Assembly: GCF_000226875.1 (NCBI RefSeq)
Contig: NZ_JH164926.1
Location: forward strand, 1,258,310-1,322,309
Direction: 5' to 3'
Source: Neisseria shayeganii 871
GTDB lineage: Bacteria; Pseudomonadota; Gammaproteobacteria; Burkholderiales; Neisseriaceae
DNA length: 64,000 bases
This document shows, in pieces, positions 42,871 through 53,066 of the stretch (the stretch's first letter is position 1; each line of letters starts with the position of its first letter). The notes beneath the pieces were generated by a model, which made no database searches, was not told where the DNA came from, and saw nothing but the letters and a program-made list of their open reading frames with translations. The position numbers were made by a program, and so were the translations under genes.

Positions 42871-44566
42871 GCCTGATTTCGGCACGGGCGCCGCAAACCG
42901 CACCACGGCGGTTGCTCAGGTGCAGGCTGCCGCCGATGCTGCGCAGCAGGCGGTCGCAAATGGCCAGCCCTAAGCCCAAGCCGTCGTGTTTGCTGCTGCG
43001 GAAGGGCACAAAGGGCTGGGCCAGCACCGCTTCGTCAAAACCGCCGCCGTCATCTTCGATGCGGATGATCCAGCCGCCGTCTGCGGCCCGCTCCACCGTC
43101 ATTTCCACTTGGCCCACCTGTTGCTGTTGGCTGTTGAGCAGGCAGTTCATCATCACCTGTTCCACAATGCTGGCCACGGTATAGATATGTGTTTGTCCGC
43201 TTTGGTTGCACCAATACAGCCGCGGCGGATCTTTTTGGCAGGCCAGCCAGTCGGCGCAGCGGCGCAACATGTCTTCCACCGCCACTTCGGCATACACATG
43301 CTCCGGCGTTTTCACCCATTGGCGCAGATTGCGGATGATGCCGCTGCCGCGCTCGGTGGTTTGGATGATGTTGGCCAGCGCACGGCGTACCGCGTCTTGG
43401 CCGCCGCCGCTGTCGAGCAGATGCAGGCCGCCTTCGGCGTAATGGCGGATGGCCGCTATCGGCTGGTTCAGTTCGTGCGCCAGGCCGGCGGCCATTTCGC
43501 CGGCGATGTTGAGGCGGTCGGCGTGCGCCAGCAGCCGGTCGCGCTCGCGCAGCTGGCGGTATGCCTACCGCAGTTTTTTCCGCCGCCGGTAGGCCAGCCA
43601 GCTCATCCAGGCGTAATTGATCAGGGAAATCAACACGGCCAGCCCCAAGGCACCGGCGAGCAATTTGTTCTCTTGCAGCCATTTGCGGCCTTGGTTTTGC
43701 CAGCTCGGGTGCAGCGGATGGCGGCCCAATTCGGCCAACACCTGTTCGGCCGCCACAAAAGACACCGGCGGCGACCAGCCCGGCATGCCCTCGGCCGGGG
43801 TGTGGCCGAACAAAAGCCCCATCATGCGCGTGGCCTGTTCTTCGGGCACGGAAGGCAGCGCCGCCAATACCCAATGGGGAAACACCGGTGTGGCGGAAAC
43901 GCAGCCGTTCACGGTGGTTTGCACCGACAAAGGCCGGAAGCTTTCTGCCGGCAAGCCCTGCCGGGCCCGCCACTCTTCCATTAAACATAAAGGGGCAATG
44001 GCGGCGTCCACCTCGCCCCGGTGCAGCGCTTCCACCGTCTGCTCAATCGGATAACCGGTGAAAACCGGCAGGTAGTCTTTACCCGCGTGCAATCCGTGCT
44101 GCAACAGCAGGCGTTCGGCCAGCATAAAGCCGCCGAACGCCTGTTCGTCCACCGCCGCAACCCGCTTGCCGCGCAAGTCGCGCTCGTCTCGCCAAAGGGC
44201 TTCTTGGCGCACCCAAATCGCACTGCCTACCTGCTCGGTCGCCCGCGGCGTGTGCCCGTTGGGGAAACGGGCCGTGGCCAGCCAACGCCAGCCCTCGGTG
44301 TCGGGCAGCACCACAAACTGGGCCTGCGGCCCGAGGGCAAAATCCACCCGCCCGGCCGCCAGCTCGTGCTGCCAGTCGGCCAAAGCCAACGGCACCAGGA
44401 CAAACTGTTCTTCCGGCTGTTTCTCGCCCAGTCAGTTCAGCCAGGGCTGCCACTGCGCCCGGGCGGCTTCCGTGCCTTGGGGCGCCAAAATGCCCACATA
44501 CCAAGTCTTGGCCGACACCGCCGCCGATAGCGACAGCAGCAAACACAGCAAGCCCAAACGCATCAT
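42868..44566 (-). pseudogene. Decayed TtrS-like sensor histidine kinase
   Basis: Reading from ATG at 44566 gives a signal peptide (LGLLCLLLSLSAAVSA), a PhnD/SsuA-like periplasmic sensing domain, a membrane helix (LAGALGLAVLISLINYAWMSWL), then a DHp/HATPase kinase (AGLAHELNQPIAAIRHYAEGG, the N-box region and GLGLAICDRLL). Two in-frame stops break it: TGA at 44432-44434 (after PWLN) and TAG at 43565-43567 (just after the membrane helix, before AYRQLRERDRLL). Near the 3' end the frame also shifts: the expected GAVVRF-type ending AVVRFAAPVPKSG is in a different frame from LHLSNRR. Both halves remain otherwise well conserved, so decay looks recent. Confidence 0.85.
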
Positions 44567-44594
44567 GGCCAGGTTTCCTTCCGAGACGACCATC

Positions 44595-44690
44595 TGAGAC
44601 CTTTGCATCTCCCCATCTGAGGCGCATTTCTGCGTTGTGCGCTGCTACGCCTTGAACGGCATCCACATCTGGGGGTTTGCAAAGGTCTCT
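44595..44690 (+). mobile_element. Inverted-repeat element, shortest form, 96 bp
   Basis: Ends TGAGACCTTTGCATCTCCCC and GGGGGTTTGCAAAGGTCTC. Most of the interior has been deleted (GTTGTGCGCTGCTACGCCTTG junction). Located just upstream of the kinase pseudogene start. Confidence 0.8.
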
Positions 44691-44744
44691 ATCTGTAAAT
44701 TGGCCCGGGCTTCGCCGCCGGCTGGCGGCGCGTCCCAAGCAGTT

Positions 44745-45710
44745 TCAGCCGGCCAGGCTGCCGGCAAAGGTTTTTTTCCGTTTCCAGAAGCGCCAGCCGC
44801 TGCGGGCCGCCAACAGCAGGCGGCCGCCGGCGGGGCCGTCGGTTTGCAGGCAGAGCCCAGACAGGCGGCCGTGTTGCAGGTCTTGCCACAGCGGGGCGAA
44901 CAGGCTGCGCTCCCAGGCTTCGAGCTGGCTGCAATAGGCGTGGACGTCGGCGCATTGGACGGCGGTGGCGAGCGCGTCGAGATACAGGGCGGTGTCGGCC
45001 GGCGGCAGACCGCGGACGGCGGTTTCGGCCTGCCAGGCGGCCCAGCTTTCGGGCGCGGGCGCGGTTTCGCTGCGGCTGAAGGCGGCCCAAGGGCTATCGC
45101 TGCCGATGAGGCGGGCGGCGCTGTGGCCGTTGTCTGCCGGCAGGCTGTCCCACAGCCACAGGCCGTTGATCGGCGGGCGGCCTTCGGCTTGGCGCTGTTG
45201 GTTGACGGCTTGGCCGTGCAGCCACATTTGGATTTCGGTTTGCCGTTGCAGCCATTGGGTTTGCGCGGGGCCGACTGCGCGTTGGGTGCCGTCGGCCTGG
45301 CCGACGATGTCCAACACGCAGGGCGCCTGCCAGCCGGCGGTTTCGGGCAGATGCAGCAGCCACAAATCGGGGCGCAGCGGCTCGAAGCGCCAGCCGTCTT
45401 CGGCATACAGGGTGTTCAGGCCGTCGCACAGGGTGTGGGCTTCTGCTGCGCTGACGGCCAGCACGCGGTTGTCGAGTATCTGCACGCTGTGCATGCCGGC
45501 CTGCTGCCAAACCGGGCTGGCGAAGGCATAGGGCTGCGGGCTCAGTTGGGAAAGGTGGACCTTGAGCTGGCGGAAACAGAAATCGGCGGGCGTGGCGGGC
45601 GCGGCTTGGAAACGGCCGAAGCGCAGCAGTTTATCGAGATGGGGCAGCTTGAGTGGCGGCAGGGTGTCGGGGTGGGGCCAATGCAGGCCGGGCAGATTGA
45701 GGGTAAACAT
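44745..45710 (-). CDS. COG4255-type protein, phosphoglycerate mutase-like annotation
   Basis: A 321-residue protein found in many betaproteobacteria and sometimes annotated as cofactor-independent phosphoglycerate mutase-like. Visible features are an N-terminal MFTLNLPGLHWP strand, a conserved WRFEPLRPDLWLLHLP segment, and QTEIQMWLHGQAVNQQRQAEGRPPINGLWLWD, represented by the key parts MWLHG and GLWLWD. I do not see the metal-binding motifs of true iPGM, so the enzymatic label should be treated with caution. The start MFTLNLPG was chosen over an earlier in-frame codon. Function unknown. Confidence 0.7.
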   Translation of the reverse strand: MFTLNLPGLHWPHPDTLPPLKLPHLDKLLRFGRFQAAPATPADFCFRQLKVHLSQLSPQPYAFASPVWQQAGMHSVQILDNRVLAVSAAEAHTLCDGLNTLYAEDGWRFEPLRPDLWLLHLPETAGWQAPCVLDIVGQADGTQRAVGPAQTQWLQRQTEIQMWLHGQAVNQQRQAEGRPPINGLWLWDSLPADNGHSAARLIGSDSPWAAFSRSETAPAPESWAAWQAETAVRGLPPADTALYLDALATAVQCADVHAYCSQLEAWERSLFAPLWQDLQHGRLSGLCLQTDGPAGGRLLLAARSGWRFWKRKKTFAGSLAG

Positions 45711-45823
45711 GGCGGGCAGGGCAGGTGGGCAAACGCTCGGGCGGGGCAAACCGATGGGGCGGTTTCAGGTAGCCCGAGCAATGTTTGAGCGGTTAATGGA
45801 TACGGCAAAGGGGAGGGGAGTTC

Positions 45824-45862
45824 AGGCTACCTGAAAAGACGGGATCGGGCTTTCAGGTAGCC
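45824..45862. terminator. DUS inverted pair
   Basis: AGGCTACCTGAAAAG and CTTTCAGGTAGCC form a stem with a loop of about ten bases, just past the patatin-like gene on the minus strand. No clear T-run follows on that strand. Confidence 0.65.
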
Positions 45863-45878
45863 GGTTGCGAGGCAGGGT

Positions 45879-46781
45879 TTATTGCAGGCGGTAGCGCGAG
45901 AGCACGGCGCGGATTTTCGGCAGGGCGGCGCGGGCGGCGTCTTCACCCAGTTTAATGGCTTGGGCGCGTTCGTCAAAGCCGCCGACCGCGCCCAGCCGTT
46001 GTACCTGCGGTTTGATCACCACGTCGGCGCCGGCCAGCTCGTTATTGAGGGCGGCGGTGTTCATGATGTTCAGGCTTTGGTCGAGATAGGAGAAAAAGCC
46101 GCTTTCGGTGAGGCGGGCGGGTTTGGCCGAAATGTCCACCGCAATCACCACATTGGCGCCCAAGCCGCGGGCGGCGCCCACCGGCACGGGGGCGGTGAGG
46201 CCGCCGTCCACATAGCGTTTGCCGCCGATGAGGGCCGGTTGGAACACATTGGGAATGCTGGCCGAGGCGCGCACGGCCTGGCCGGCGTTGCCGCGGCTGA
46301 ACACCACGCTGCGGCCGCTGTCGAACTCGGTGGCCACGGCGCCGAAGCGCAGCGGGAAGTTTTCCATCGGCCGGTTGCCGACTTTGCGGTTGATGAAGTT
46401 TTGCAGTTTTTCACCGCGGATGAAACCGCTGGTGGAAAGGGTGAGGTCCACCAAATCGGTTTTCTGCATGGCGTCGGCTTCCTGCGCCAAGCGTTCGGCA
46501 TTCATGCCCGAGGCGTAGAGGCTGCCGACCACCGCGCCGGCGCTGGTGCCGGTAACCACTTTGACCGGAATGCGGTTTTCCTGCAGCACTTTGATCACGC
46601 CGATGTGGGCAAAGCCTTTGGAGGCGCCGCCGCCCAGGGCCAGGCCGATGACGGCCTGCGGTTTGGCGGTTTGCACCGGTTTGGGCGGAGCGGGTTTGGC
46701 GGAGCCGAAACCCAAGGTGCCGCAGGCAGACAGGCTGAGGGCGGCGGCAAGCGTGAGGAAGAAGCGGCGGGTGGCGGGCAT
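45879..46781 (-). CDS. Patatin-like phospholipase lipoprotein (RssA-like)
   Basis: A 300-residue patatin-family protein with a lipoprotein signal peptide (LTLAAALSLSAC, lipobox LSAC). The catalytic dyad is present: GTSAG (Ser) and DGGLTAP (Asp), with the oxyanion loop GGGASKG. It is probably an outer-membrane or periplasmic lipid acyl hydrolase; the substrate is unknown. Length fits the RssA-like bacterial group, though the lipidation signal makes it different from cytosolic RssA. It ends in a DUS pair. Confidence 0.88.
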   Translation of the reverse strand: MPATRRFFLTLAAALSLSACGTLGFGSAKPAPPKPVQTAKPQAVIGLALGGGASKGFAHIGVIKVLQENRIPVKVVTGTSAGAVVGSLYASGMNAERLAQEADAMQKTDLVDLTLSTSGFIRGEKLQNFINRKVGNRPMENFPLRFGAVATEFDSGRSVVFSRGNAGQAVRASASIPNVFQPALIGGKRYVDGGLTAPVPVGAARGLGANVVIAVDISAKPARLTESGFFSYLDQSLNIMNTAALNNELAGADVVIKPQVQRLGAVGGFDERAQAIKLGEDAARAALPKIRAVLSRYRLQ

Positions 46782-46856
46782 GGCGGTTTCCTTTCGGCGG
46801 GTGGGGCAATGGTTTCAGGCTACCTGAAAGCCGATCATGTGTTGGGTTCTCGGCAT

Positions 46857-49451
46857 TTACAGCAGGCTTTTTAAACGGTACAGGCAGTCCAGCGCCTGTT
46901 TCGGGCTCAGGTGGTCGGGTTCGACGGCGGCCAGCTCGGCCAGCAGGGGATGCGGGGCGGTGTCGGGCGGGGTGTCCGGGGTTGCGGTCAACAGACTGTC
47001 GTTTTGTTCAACGCTGTCCGGCCAGTTGTGGAAAATATCCAGCTGCGGGCGGCGGGCGGCGGCTTCGGCCTCGTGGTGTTCGAGGTGTTTTTGTGCGGCT
47101 TTGAGGGCGCGCGGCGGCAGGCCGGCCAGTTTGGCCACGGCGATGCCGTAGCTTTTGCTGGCGGGGCCGGGCTCGATGTGGTGCAGAAAAACAATGTCCT
47201 GACCCTGCTCCAGCGCGGAAAGATGCATATTGACGGCGGTGGCGTGGTGTTCAGGTAGCCCGGTGAGTTCGAAATAATGGGTGGCAAACAGGCTGAAGGA
47301 GCGGTTTTTCTGAATCAGGTGTTCGGCAATCGCCTGTGCCAGCGCGAGGCCGTCGAAGGTGGAGGTGCCGCGGCCGACTTCGTCCATCAGCACCAGAGAT
47401 TGCTCGGTGGCGTGGTGCAGGATGTAGGCGGTTTCCGACATTTCCACCATGAAGGTGGAGCGGTTGCCGGCCAAATCGTCGGAGGCGCCGATGCGGGTGA
47501 AGATGCGGTCGATGGGGCCGATGCAGGCGCGTTCGGCGGGCACGAAGCTGCCGGTGTGCGCCAGCAGCACAATCAGGGCCGCCTGCCGCATATAGGTGGA
47601 TTTGCCGCCCATGTTCGGGCCGGTGAGCAGCATCAGGCGGTGTTTGTTGTCGAGGCGGGTGTGGTTGGGGGTGAAACGCTGTACCTGCCGCTCGACAACA
47701 GGGTGGCGGCCGGCGTCAATTTCGATGCAGGGGTAATCGACAAATTCGGGCACGGTGTAGCCGTATTCGTCGGCGTGTTGGGCAAAGCAGCACAGCACGT
47801 CGAGGGTGGCGGCGGCTTTGGCAATTTGCTGGAGCAGGGGCAGCTGGGTCTGCAATTCCTGAATCAGGCCGTCGTAAAGGCGTTTTTCCCGCGCCAGCGC
47901 CTGCTCTTGGGCGGTGAGGACTTTGTCTTCAAAGGCTTTCAGTTCGGGCGTGATGAAGCGTTCGACGTTTTTCAGGGTTTGGCGACGTTGGTAGTCGGCC
48001 GGTGCCTGTTCGGCTTGGGTTTTGGAGAGCTCGATGTAGAAACCGTGTACGCGGTTGAATTCCACTTTGAGGGTGGAGAGGCCGGTGCGTTCGTGTTCGC
48101 GCTGTTCCAAATCCAGCAGGAATTCGTTGCCGTGGTTTTGAATGTGGCGCAACTCGTCCAATTCGGCGCAAAAGCCGTGGTTGATCACACCGCCGTCGCG
48201 CAGCCAGACGGCCGGTTCGGGCAGGATGGCGGCCTGCAGGCGTTCGGCGACGGCCCGGCCCGGCGGAAAGACAGCCTCTAGGGTGTGCAGCAGGGGGCTG
48301 TCGGGCAGGTGGAGGCCGGCCAGGGCAAACAGGCTGTCGCGCAGGCCGCTCAAATCGCGCGGGCGGGCGGAGCCGACGGCAATGCGGGCGGCGATGCGTT
48401 CGATGTCGGACAGGGTTTTCAGGTAGCCTTGGATGGCGGCGTATTCGCTGCCTAGGGCGGCGACGGCGGTTTGGCGGGCTCGGATGTGGGCGCGGTTGCG
48501 CAGGGGGTGGTGCAGCCATTGGGCGAGTAGGCGGCTGCCCATGTGGGTGGCGCAGCGGTCGAGCACGGAAAACAGGGTGGGCGCTTTTTTACCGCCCAGA
48601 GTGGCGGTGATTTCGAGGTTGCGCCGGGTGGCGGCGTCCATGCCGATGTATTCTTGTTCGGTTTCGAGCGACAGGCTGTCGAGGTGGCGCGGCAGTTGCG
48701 ATTGGGTGAGCTGGATGTAGTTGAGCAGGGCGCCGGCGGCGCCGACGGCAGGGGCGTGTTCGGCGGGGTCGAGGCCGAAGCCGAGCAGGTCTTGGCTGCC
48801 AAAATAGCGGGTCAGCAGGTCGAAGCCGCTGTCGGCGGCAAACTGCCAGTCGTGCAGGCGGGTGCTTTGCAGGGCGGCGGGCAGTTCGGGCAGATGGGCG
48901 GCGGTTTCGTCGCTGAGCAGGATTTCGGCGGGCTGCAGGCGAGCCAGTTCGTCGGCCAGTTGGCCGGGGCGGATGATTTTGGTTTTGAATTCGCCGCTTT
49001 GCAGCGAGGCCCAGGCGAGGCCGAGTTGTTGTTTGTGCGTTTTGTGGCGGCAGAGGGCGAGAATGCGGTTGGTTTCTTTGTCTTCCAAGAGGGCGGAGTC
49101 GGTGAGGGTGCCGGGGGTGACGATGCGCACCACTTCGCGCGCCACCGGGCCTTTGCCGACCCCCACTTCACCCACTTGCTCGCAAATGGCTACGCTTTTG
49201 CCCAGCTTCACCAGGCGGGCGAGGTATTGCTCGGCGGAGTGGTGCGGCACGCCGGCCATTTTGATTGGTTCGCCGTCCAGCTGGCCGCGGGTGGTGAGGG
49301 TGATGTCGAGCAGCTTGGCGGCTTCCACGGCGTCGTCGAAAAACAGCTCGTAGAAGTCGCCCATGCGGTAGAACAGCAGTTTGTCGGCGTGGCCGGCTTT
49401 GATGCTGAGATACTGTTGCATCATGGGCGAGACGGTGGGTTTGCTGCTCAT
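46857..49451 (-). CDS. mutS: DNA mismatch repair protein MutS
   Basis: An 864-residue MutS. The mismatch-contact FYE motif is Phe33-x-Glu35 ([12 protein letters not shown]); the ATPase has Walker [10 protein letters not shown], Walker [17 protein letters not shown] and the C-terminal helix-turn-helix. It recognises mismatches and recruits MutL. Length and all domains look intact, so mismatch repair is not obviously compromised here. DUS copies lie at both ends of the gene and inside it. Confidence 0.97.
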   Translation of the reverse strand: MSSKPTVSPMMQQYLSIKAGHADKLLFYRMGDFYELFFDDAVEAAKLLDITLTTRGQLDGEPIKMAGVPHHSAEQYLARLVKLGKSVAICEQVGEVGVGKGPVAREVVRIVTPGTLTDSALLEDKETNRILALCRHKTHKQQLGLAWASLQSGEFKTKIIRPGQLADELARLQPAEILLSDETAAHLPELPAALQSTRLHDWQFAADSGFDLLTRYFGSQDLLGFGLDPAEHAPAVGAAGALLNYIQLTQSQLPRHLDSLSLETEQEYIGMDAATRRNLEITATLGGKKAPTLFSVLDRCATHMGSRLLAQWLHHPLRNRAHIRARQTAVAALGSEYAAIQGYLKTLSDIERIAARIAVGSARPRDLSGLRDSLFALAGLHLPDSPLLHTLEAVFPPGRAVAERLQAAILPEPAVWLRDGGVINHGFCAELDELRHIQNHGNEFLLDLEQREHERTGLSTLKVEFNRVHGFYIELSKTQAEQAPADYQRRQTLKNVERFITPELKAFEDKVLTAQEQALAREKRLYDGLIQELQTQLPLLQQIAKAAATLDVLCCFAQHADEYGYTVPEFVDYPCIEIDAGRHPVVERQVQRFTPNHTRLDNKHRLMLLTGPNMGGKSTYMRQAALIVLLAHTGSFVPAERACIGPIDRIFTRIGASDDLAGNRSTFMVEMSETAYILHHATEQSLVLMDEVGRGTSTFDGLALAQAIAEHLIQKNRSFSLFATHYFELTGLPEHHATAVNMHLSALEQGQDIVFLHHIEPGPASKSYGIAVAKLAGLPPRALKAAQKHLEHHEAEAAARRPQLDIFHNWPDSVEQNDSLLTATPDTPPDTAPHPLLAELAAVEPDHLSPKQALDCLYRLKSLL

Positions 49452-49516
49452 GCGAGGCTACCTGAAAAAAGAAAACAGGGCGTTATTCTAGCGGCTGGTG
49501 CGGCTTTCAGGTAGCC

Positions 49517-49675
49517 TGATGCCTTGGCAAATCCCATTTGCGGCGCCTGCCTGTGTGGTGTGGCGCCCTTTGTGTGCTTATCTGCTTGATGTGTTTCTCT
49601 CGCAGGGATTCTTTGTCATGTGTGCTCGCTGTGCGGCTGCGTTTTGAACGGCTTCTGCATCTGACACTTCTCCGG
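49517..49675 (+). mobile_element. Degenerate copy of the TGAGACC element
   Basis: Begins TGATGCCTTGGCAAATCCCATTTGCGGCGC next to a DUS and keeps scattered family blocks (GTGTGCTTATCTG, CGCAGGGATTCTTTG, GCTGCGTTTTGAACGG), but the right end has decayed (TCTGACACTTCTCC). Confidence 0.55.
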
Positions 49676-49970
49676 CCTCCTGACGGCAAGGCGCTGGCAT
49701 CTGCGGCCGGCTTGCGGGAAAGCGTTTGGCGAAAAACGGTGAATGGCTAGGCAAAATAGGCGGGCAGAGCAGATGAAAGCAGGTGTTTGTGTAGTGTAAA
49801 AGGGTTTGCGGCCAGATGGATCGGGTGGTTAAATTCAGCGTTTGCGTGTCTGCCAGGCGGCAGAAAGTGTCGCGGCGCGCGGCGGCTTGCCGGGTGGATG
49901 CGGCGGCCTTGTGCAGTATATTGTTCAATATTTCAAAAATATAAAAATTTTTTAAAGTGTAATCGGAAGA
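49676..49970. other. Intergenic stretch upstream of mltA
   Basis: No credible coding frame. The last 60 bases (about 49910-49970) are strongly AT-rich with several TATAAA/TATATT words and probably hold the mltA promoter, but no single -35/-10 pair with correct spacing stands out. Confidence 0.5.
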
Positions 49971-51281
49971 ATGGCAGCGAAATTTCTTTTTTCCCGTCAA
50001 TCGGCAGCAGTTTTGCCGCTGGTGTGTTTGCTGGCGGCCTGTCCGTCGCAATATGTTCCGCCTGGCGCTTCCTTGCCGCCCGTGGTCGATGTGCCGGCGG
50101 GCCAAGCTTATGCGCCGGGGTATGTGCATCGGGTTTCAGGTAGCCCGGCGGCTTATAAGGCAGTGGCGTTCGGCGCATTGCCCCAATGGACGCAACAGGA
50201 TTTTGCCGCCAGTTTGCAGGCGTTCCGCAAGAGCTGCGAGCGTTTGCAAAACCAGCCGCAATGGCAGGCCGTCTGCCGACAGGCGGCTGTCGTGCCCAAC
50301 CAGTCGGCGGCGGCGAAAAGCTTTTTCGAGCGGTATTTTACGCCGTGGGAAGTGAGTCACAACGGTCAGCTCGGCGGCATGATTACCGGATATTACGAGC
50401 CGGTGCTGAAGGGCAGTGCAGTGGCTACTGCGCAGGCGAGGTTTCCGATTTACGGCCAACCTGCGGACTTGGTCAGTGTGCCGCTTAACGGACAGCGCCA
50501 AGGTGTGGTGCGGATCAGATTGACGGGCGGCAACAGCGGCCGAATCGCGCCCGACGGCGAATACACGGCCAATTTGGCCGAGTTTCCTTTGCAGGAGCGC
50601 AGCCGTGTCTTGAAAGGCCGGGTGGAAGGCAGCCGCTTTGTGCCGTACTTCACCCGTGCTCAAATCAACGGGGGCGCGCTCAACGGCCGCGCCCCCGTTC
50701 TGGCGTACGCTGAAGACCCGGTGGAGCTGTTCTTCCTGCATATTCAAGGTTCGGGCCGCATCCGCACGCCGGACGGCCGTTATATCCGTCTCGGCTTTGC
50801 CGACAAAAACGATTACCCCTATGTGTCGATCGGGCGCTATATGGCCGACCGCGGTTATTTGCCGTTGGCGCAAACCAGTATGCAGGGCATTCAGGCATGG
50901 TTGCGCAGCCACCCGGACCGTTTGGCCGAAGTGTTGGGGCAAAACCCGAGTTATGTGTTTTTCCGCGAGTTGCCGGCCGGCAACGATGGGCCGATCGGCT
51001 CTTTGGGTGTGCCGCTCACCGGCGGTTATTCCGGCGCGGTGGACCGCCGCTTTATTACCTTGGGTGCACCGATCTTTTTGGCGACCGCCCATCCGGAAAC
51101 CGGTCATGCACTCAACCGCTTGATTATGGCTCAGGATACCGGCAGTGCGATCAACGGCGCGGTGCGGGTGGATTTTTTCTGGGGTTACGGCGACGAGGCG
51201 GGCCGGGTGGCCGGTAAGATGAAGCAGACCGGCTATGTGTGGCAGCTGTTGCCCAACGGCGTGTTGCCGAGTGCGGGGTGA
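49971..51281 (+). CDS. mltA: Membrane-bound lytic murein transglycosylase A
   Basis: A 436-residue MltA (GNA33-type in Neisseria). The lipoprotein signal ends in LLAAC. The catalytic and 3D domains are recognisable: GGMITGYYEPVLKGS, EDPVELFFLHIQGSGRI and the C-terminal MAQDTGSAINGAVRVDFFWGYG with the essential aspartates. It cleaves peptidoglycan glycan strands to 1,6-anhydro products from the inner leaflet of the outer membrane. A DUS-like copy is read in frame as VSGSP near residue 55, in the linker before the folded domain. Confidence 0.95.
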   Translation: MAAKFLFSRQSAAVLPLVCLLAACPSQYVPPGASLPPVVDVPAGQAYAPGYVHRVSGSPAAYKAVAFGALPQWTQQDFAASLQAFRKSCERLQNQPQWQAVCRQAAVVPNQSAAAKSFFERYFTPWEVSHNGQLGGMITGYYEPVLKGSAVATAQARFPIYGQPADLVSVPLNGQRQGVVRIRLTGGNSGRIAPDGEYTANLAEFPLQERSRVLKGRVEGSRFVPYFTRAQINGGALNGRAPVLAYAEDPVELFFLHIQGSGRIRTPDGRYIRLGFADKNDYPYVSIGRYMADRGYLPLAQTSMQGIQAWLRSHPDRLAEVLGQNPSYVFFRELPAGNDGPIGSLGVPLTGGYSGAVDRRFITLGAPIFLATAHPETGHALNRLIMAQDTGSAINGAVRVDFFWGYGDEAGRVAGKMKQTGYVWQLLPNGVLPSAG

Positions 51282-51549
51282 GCTGGATTAAGTCAGTCGG
51301 CTGGTGTCGATGTCGACGATTGAACTATCTAGATTTTTATTGAAAATACTTAAATAAATTGTCCATCTTGGGAGGTAATCTGGTTTGCGGTCTGGCTGCG
51401 ATCAGAGGTGAGCAAGACGGCGGTTTGATTTCAAACAAGTAAATCAGTATAGTTTGCCTGCTGTTTGGCTTTAACTTATTTTTGAATAAAGTGCGGTAGA
51501 GAGTAAAATGCGCAATTCGATTCAATCAAGATTCAGGAAGGAGGGCTAG

Positions 51550-53063
51550 ATGGAGCCCATGATTCTTGTTCCCGTGCTGCTGGTGGTCTTGGGGGTGCTG
51601 ATTGTGATGCAGCGTCGCCAAAAGCAAGCCGCTGCCGGCAAGCAGGACATTCAGAGTAAAAAAAGCCACCGACCGGGCGTGAAGACGGCCGGAGCAGCCG
51701 CTTCTCCTGCCAAGCGAGCGCCAGCTAGGCCTTCTACCTCTTTTGAAAAAATTGAAAAAGAGGAAAAAAAACAGTACCGCCAGTACAGGAAGATTGGGGC
51801 TGGGGGGCATCGTCAAACGAAGTGTTGGAGGGCGAGGTGTTGGCGGTTGCCCAAGAGGTGGATGCACTAACTGAATATAAAGTGTACAAACAGTTTGGCT
51901 ACCATGAGAAAGCAGCCGAATCACTGGTCCATTATTTGCATTCCGAAGTGGACAACATCACAGATGGCGTGCGCAGTACCTTGGTGAATGAGTTGGTACA
52001 GCTGTGGCTGGATGCGAAGAAACCCGATAGCTTGGGGGAAACCTTGAGTGAATTTTCGGAGATGTTGACCAAAACCCAGTTGGAGGACTACATCAAGCAA
52101 GGTTTGGCTATTGATAAAAACAACCTGAATTTGCGTGTGCTGGCGGAAGAAAAGCTGGGCTGGGGTGTGCAGCAGACTGCTGCACAGATTGGCGAAAAGA
52201 GCGGCTTGGATGCCAATCAGAGCAAAGGCAGCCGTTTCGTCCGGCGCAAAGAAGCGGAGGTGCGGGCAGAGCCAGCCGCTGCGGTTATCCGCCCGCGTAA
52301 GGATTTGGTAACCAATCCCGAACAGCCCAATCATTTATTGGTGCGCGATGAAGAAAAAACTGCACTGATGGGCTTTATGAAGCCTGAATTGGGTTACCGC
52401 CTGATGAAAGACCGTTTGGCTTATGATGCAGCGGTCGGCTATGCCAACAAAGCCATCCGCCAGGCAGACAAGCCGGCTGCATTGATTATCGATGCGCTGA
52501 GTCTGGATTATAAAAACCGTAATATTGAACATTTTGCCCAACATTTGTGGCGCCTGTACTACACCTTAGGTCAATATGGCCGCCAGGTGAAGGAGCGTAT
52601 GTTGGGCTGGGGTTTGAATTTGGGGGATCACGAGATCTTTTCCCAATTAGAAGCCAATCCAAATGAAGCCCAGCTGCGCGATATCGGTATTGAACACGGT
52701 TTTTTGGAACGCGGCACCAGTATCAATAAAGCGCATCGCAAAGCATTGATTCAAATCAGAACCGATTCGGTGGGGGTGCTTCAATCTCCGGCTGAAAAAG
52801 CATTGAAGGATGTCGAATCTTTGCTGATGTACGGTCAGTTGGACGAGGCGATGACGGTATTGGAAGATTCCATTATCCAATATCCTGATGAATCGCAACT
52901 GTATATTACCCTGTTCGATATTTGTGAGCGGGCAGAGGAGTGGGCGCGTTTGGAGCAGGTGTTGCACAAGATCCGTGCCAATGTCCAAAACCCTCCGGAA
53001 GAGGTGGTATTGGCCATGAGCCAGTTGCTGCAAAAGATCAATTATGGCTCTGTTCGGGCATAA
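51550..53063 (+). CDS. Membrane-anchored helical-repeat protein with an A8 frameshift
   Basis: Two frames form one apparent gene. The first (from 51550) encodes a membrane helix (MILVPVLLVVLGVLIVM) and a Lys/Ala/Pro linker. The second, in the -1 frame, encodes about 430 residues of TPR-like helical pairs (VDALTEYKVYKQFGYHEKAAESLVHYL; LLMYGQLDEAMTVLEDSIIQYPDESQLYITLFDI, key parts EKAAES and DEAMTVLEDS), reminiscent of FimV-like regions. They join at an A8 run (51764-51771). A one-base slip there gives TVPPVQEDWGWGASSNE and continues without a stop; the full product would be about 500 residues. It could be a true -1 frameshift site, a phase-variable tract, a mutation or a sequencing error. It leads the GTPase/roadblock operon. 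Confidence 0.75.
51764..51771 (+). repeat. A8 homopolymer at the frame junction
   Basis: Reading GAG GAA AAA AAA CAG, the last two lysine codons allow both tRNAs to slip back by one base with full pairing (A AAA AAA), the pattern used by dnaX-type -1 frameshift sites. The same tract could also vary in length by slipped-strand mispairing. Confidence 0.7.
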
Positions 53064-53066
53064 TCC

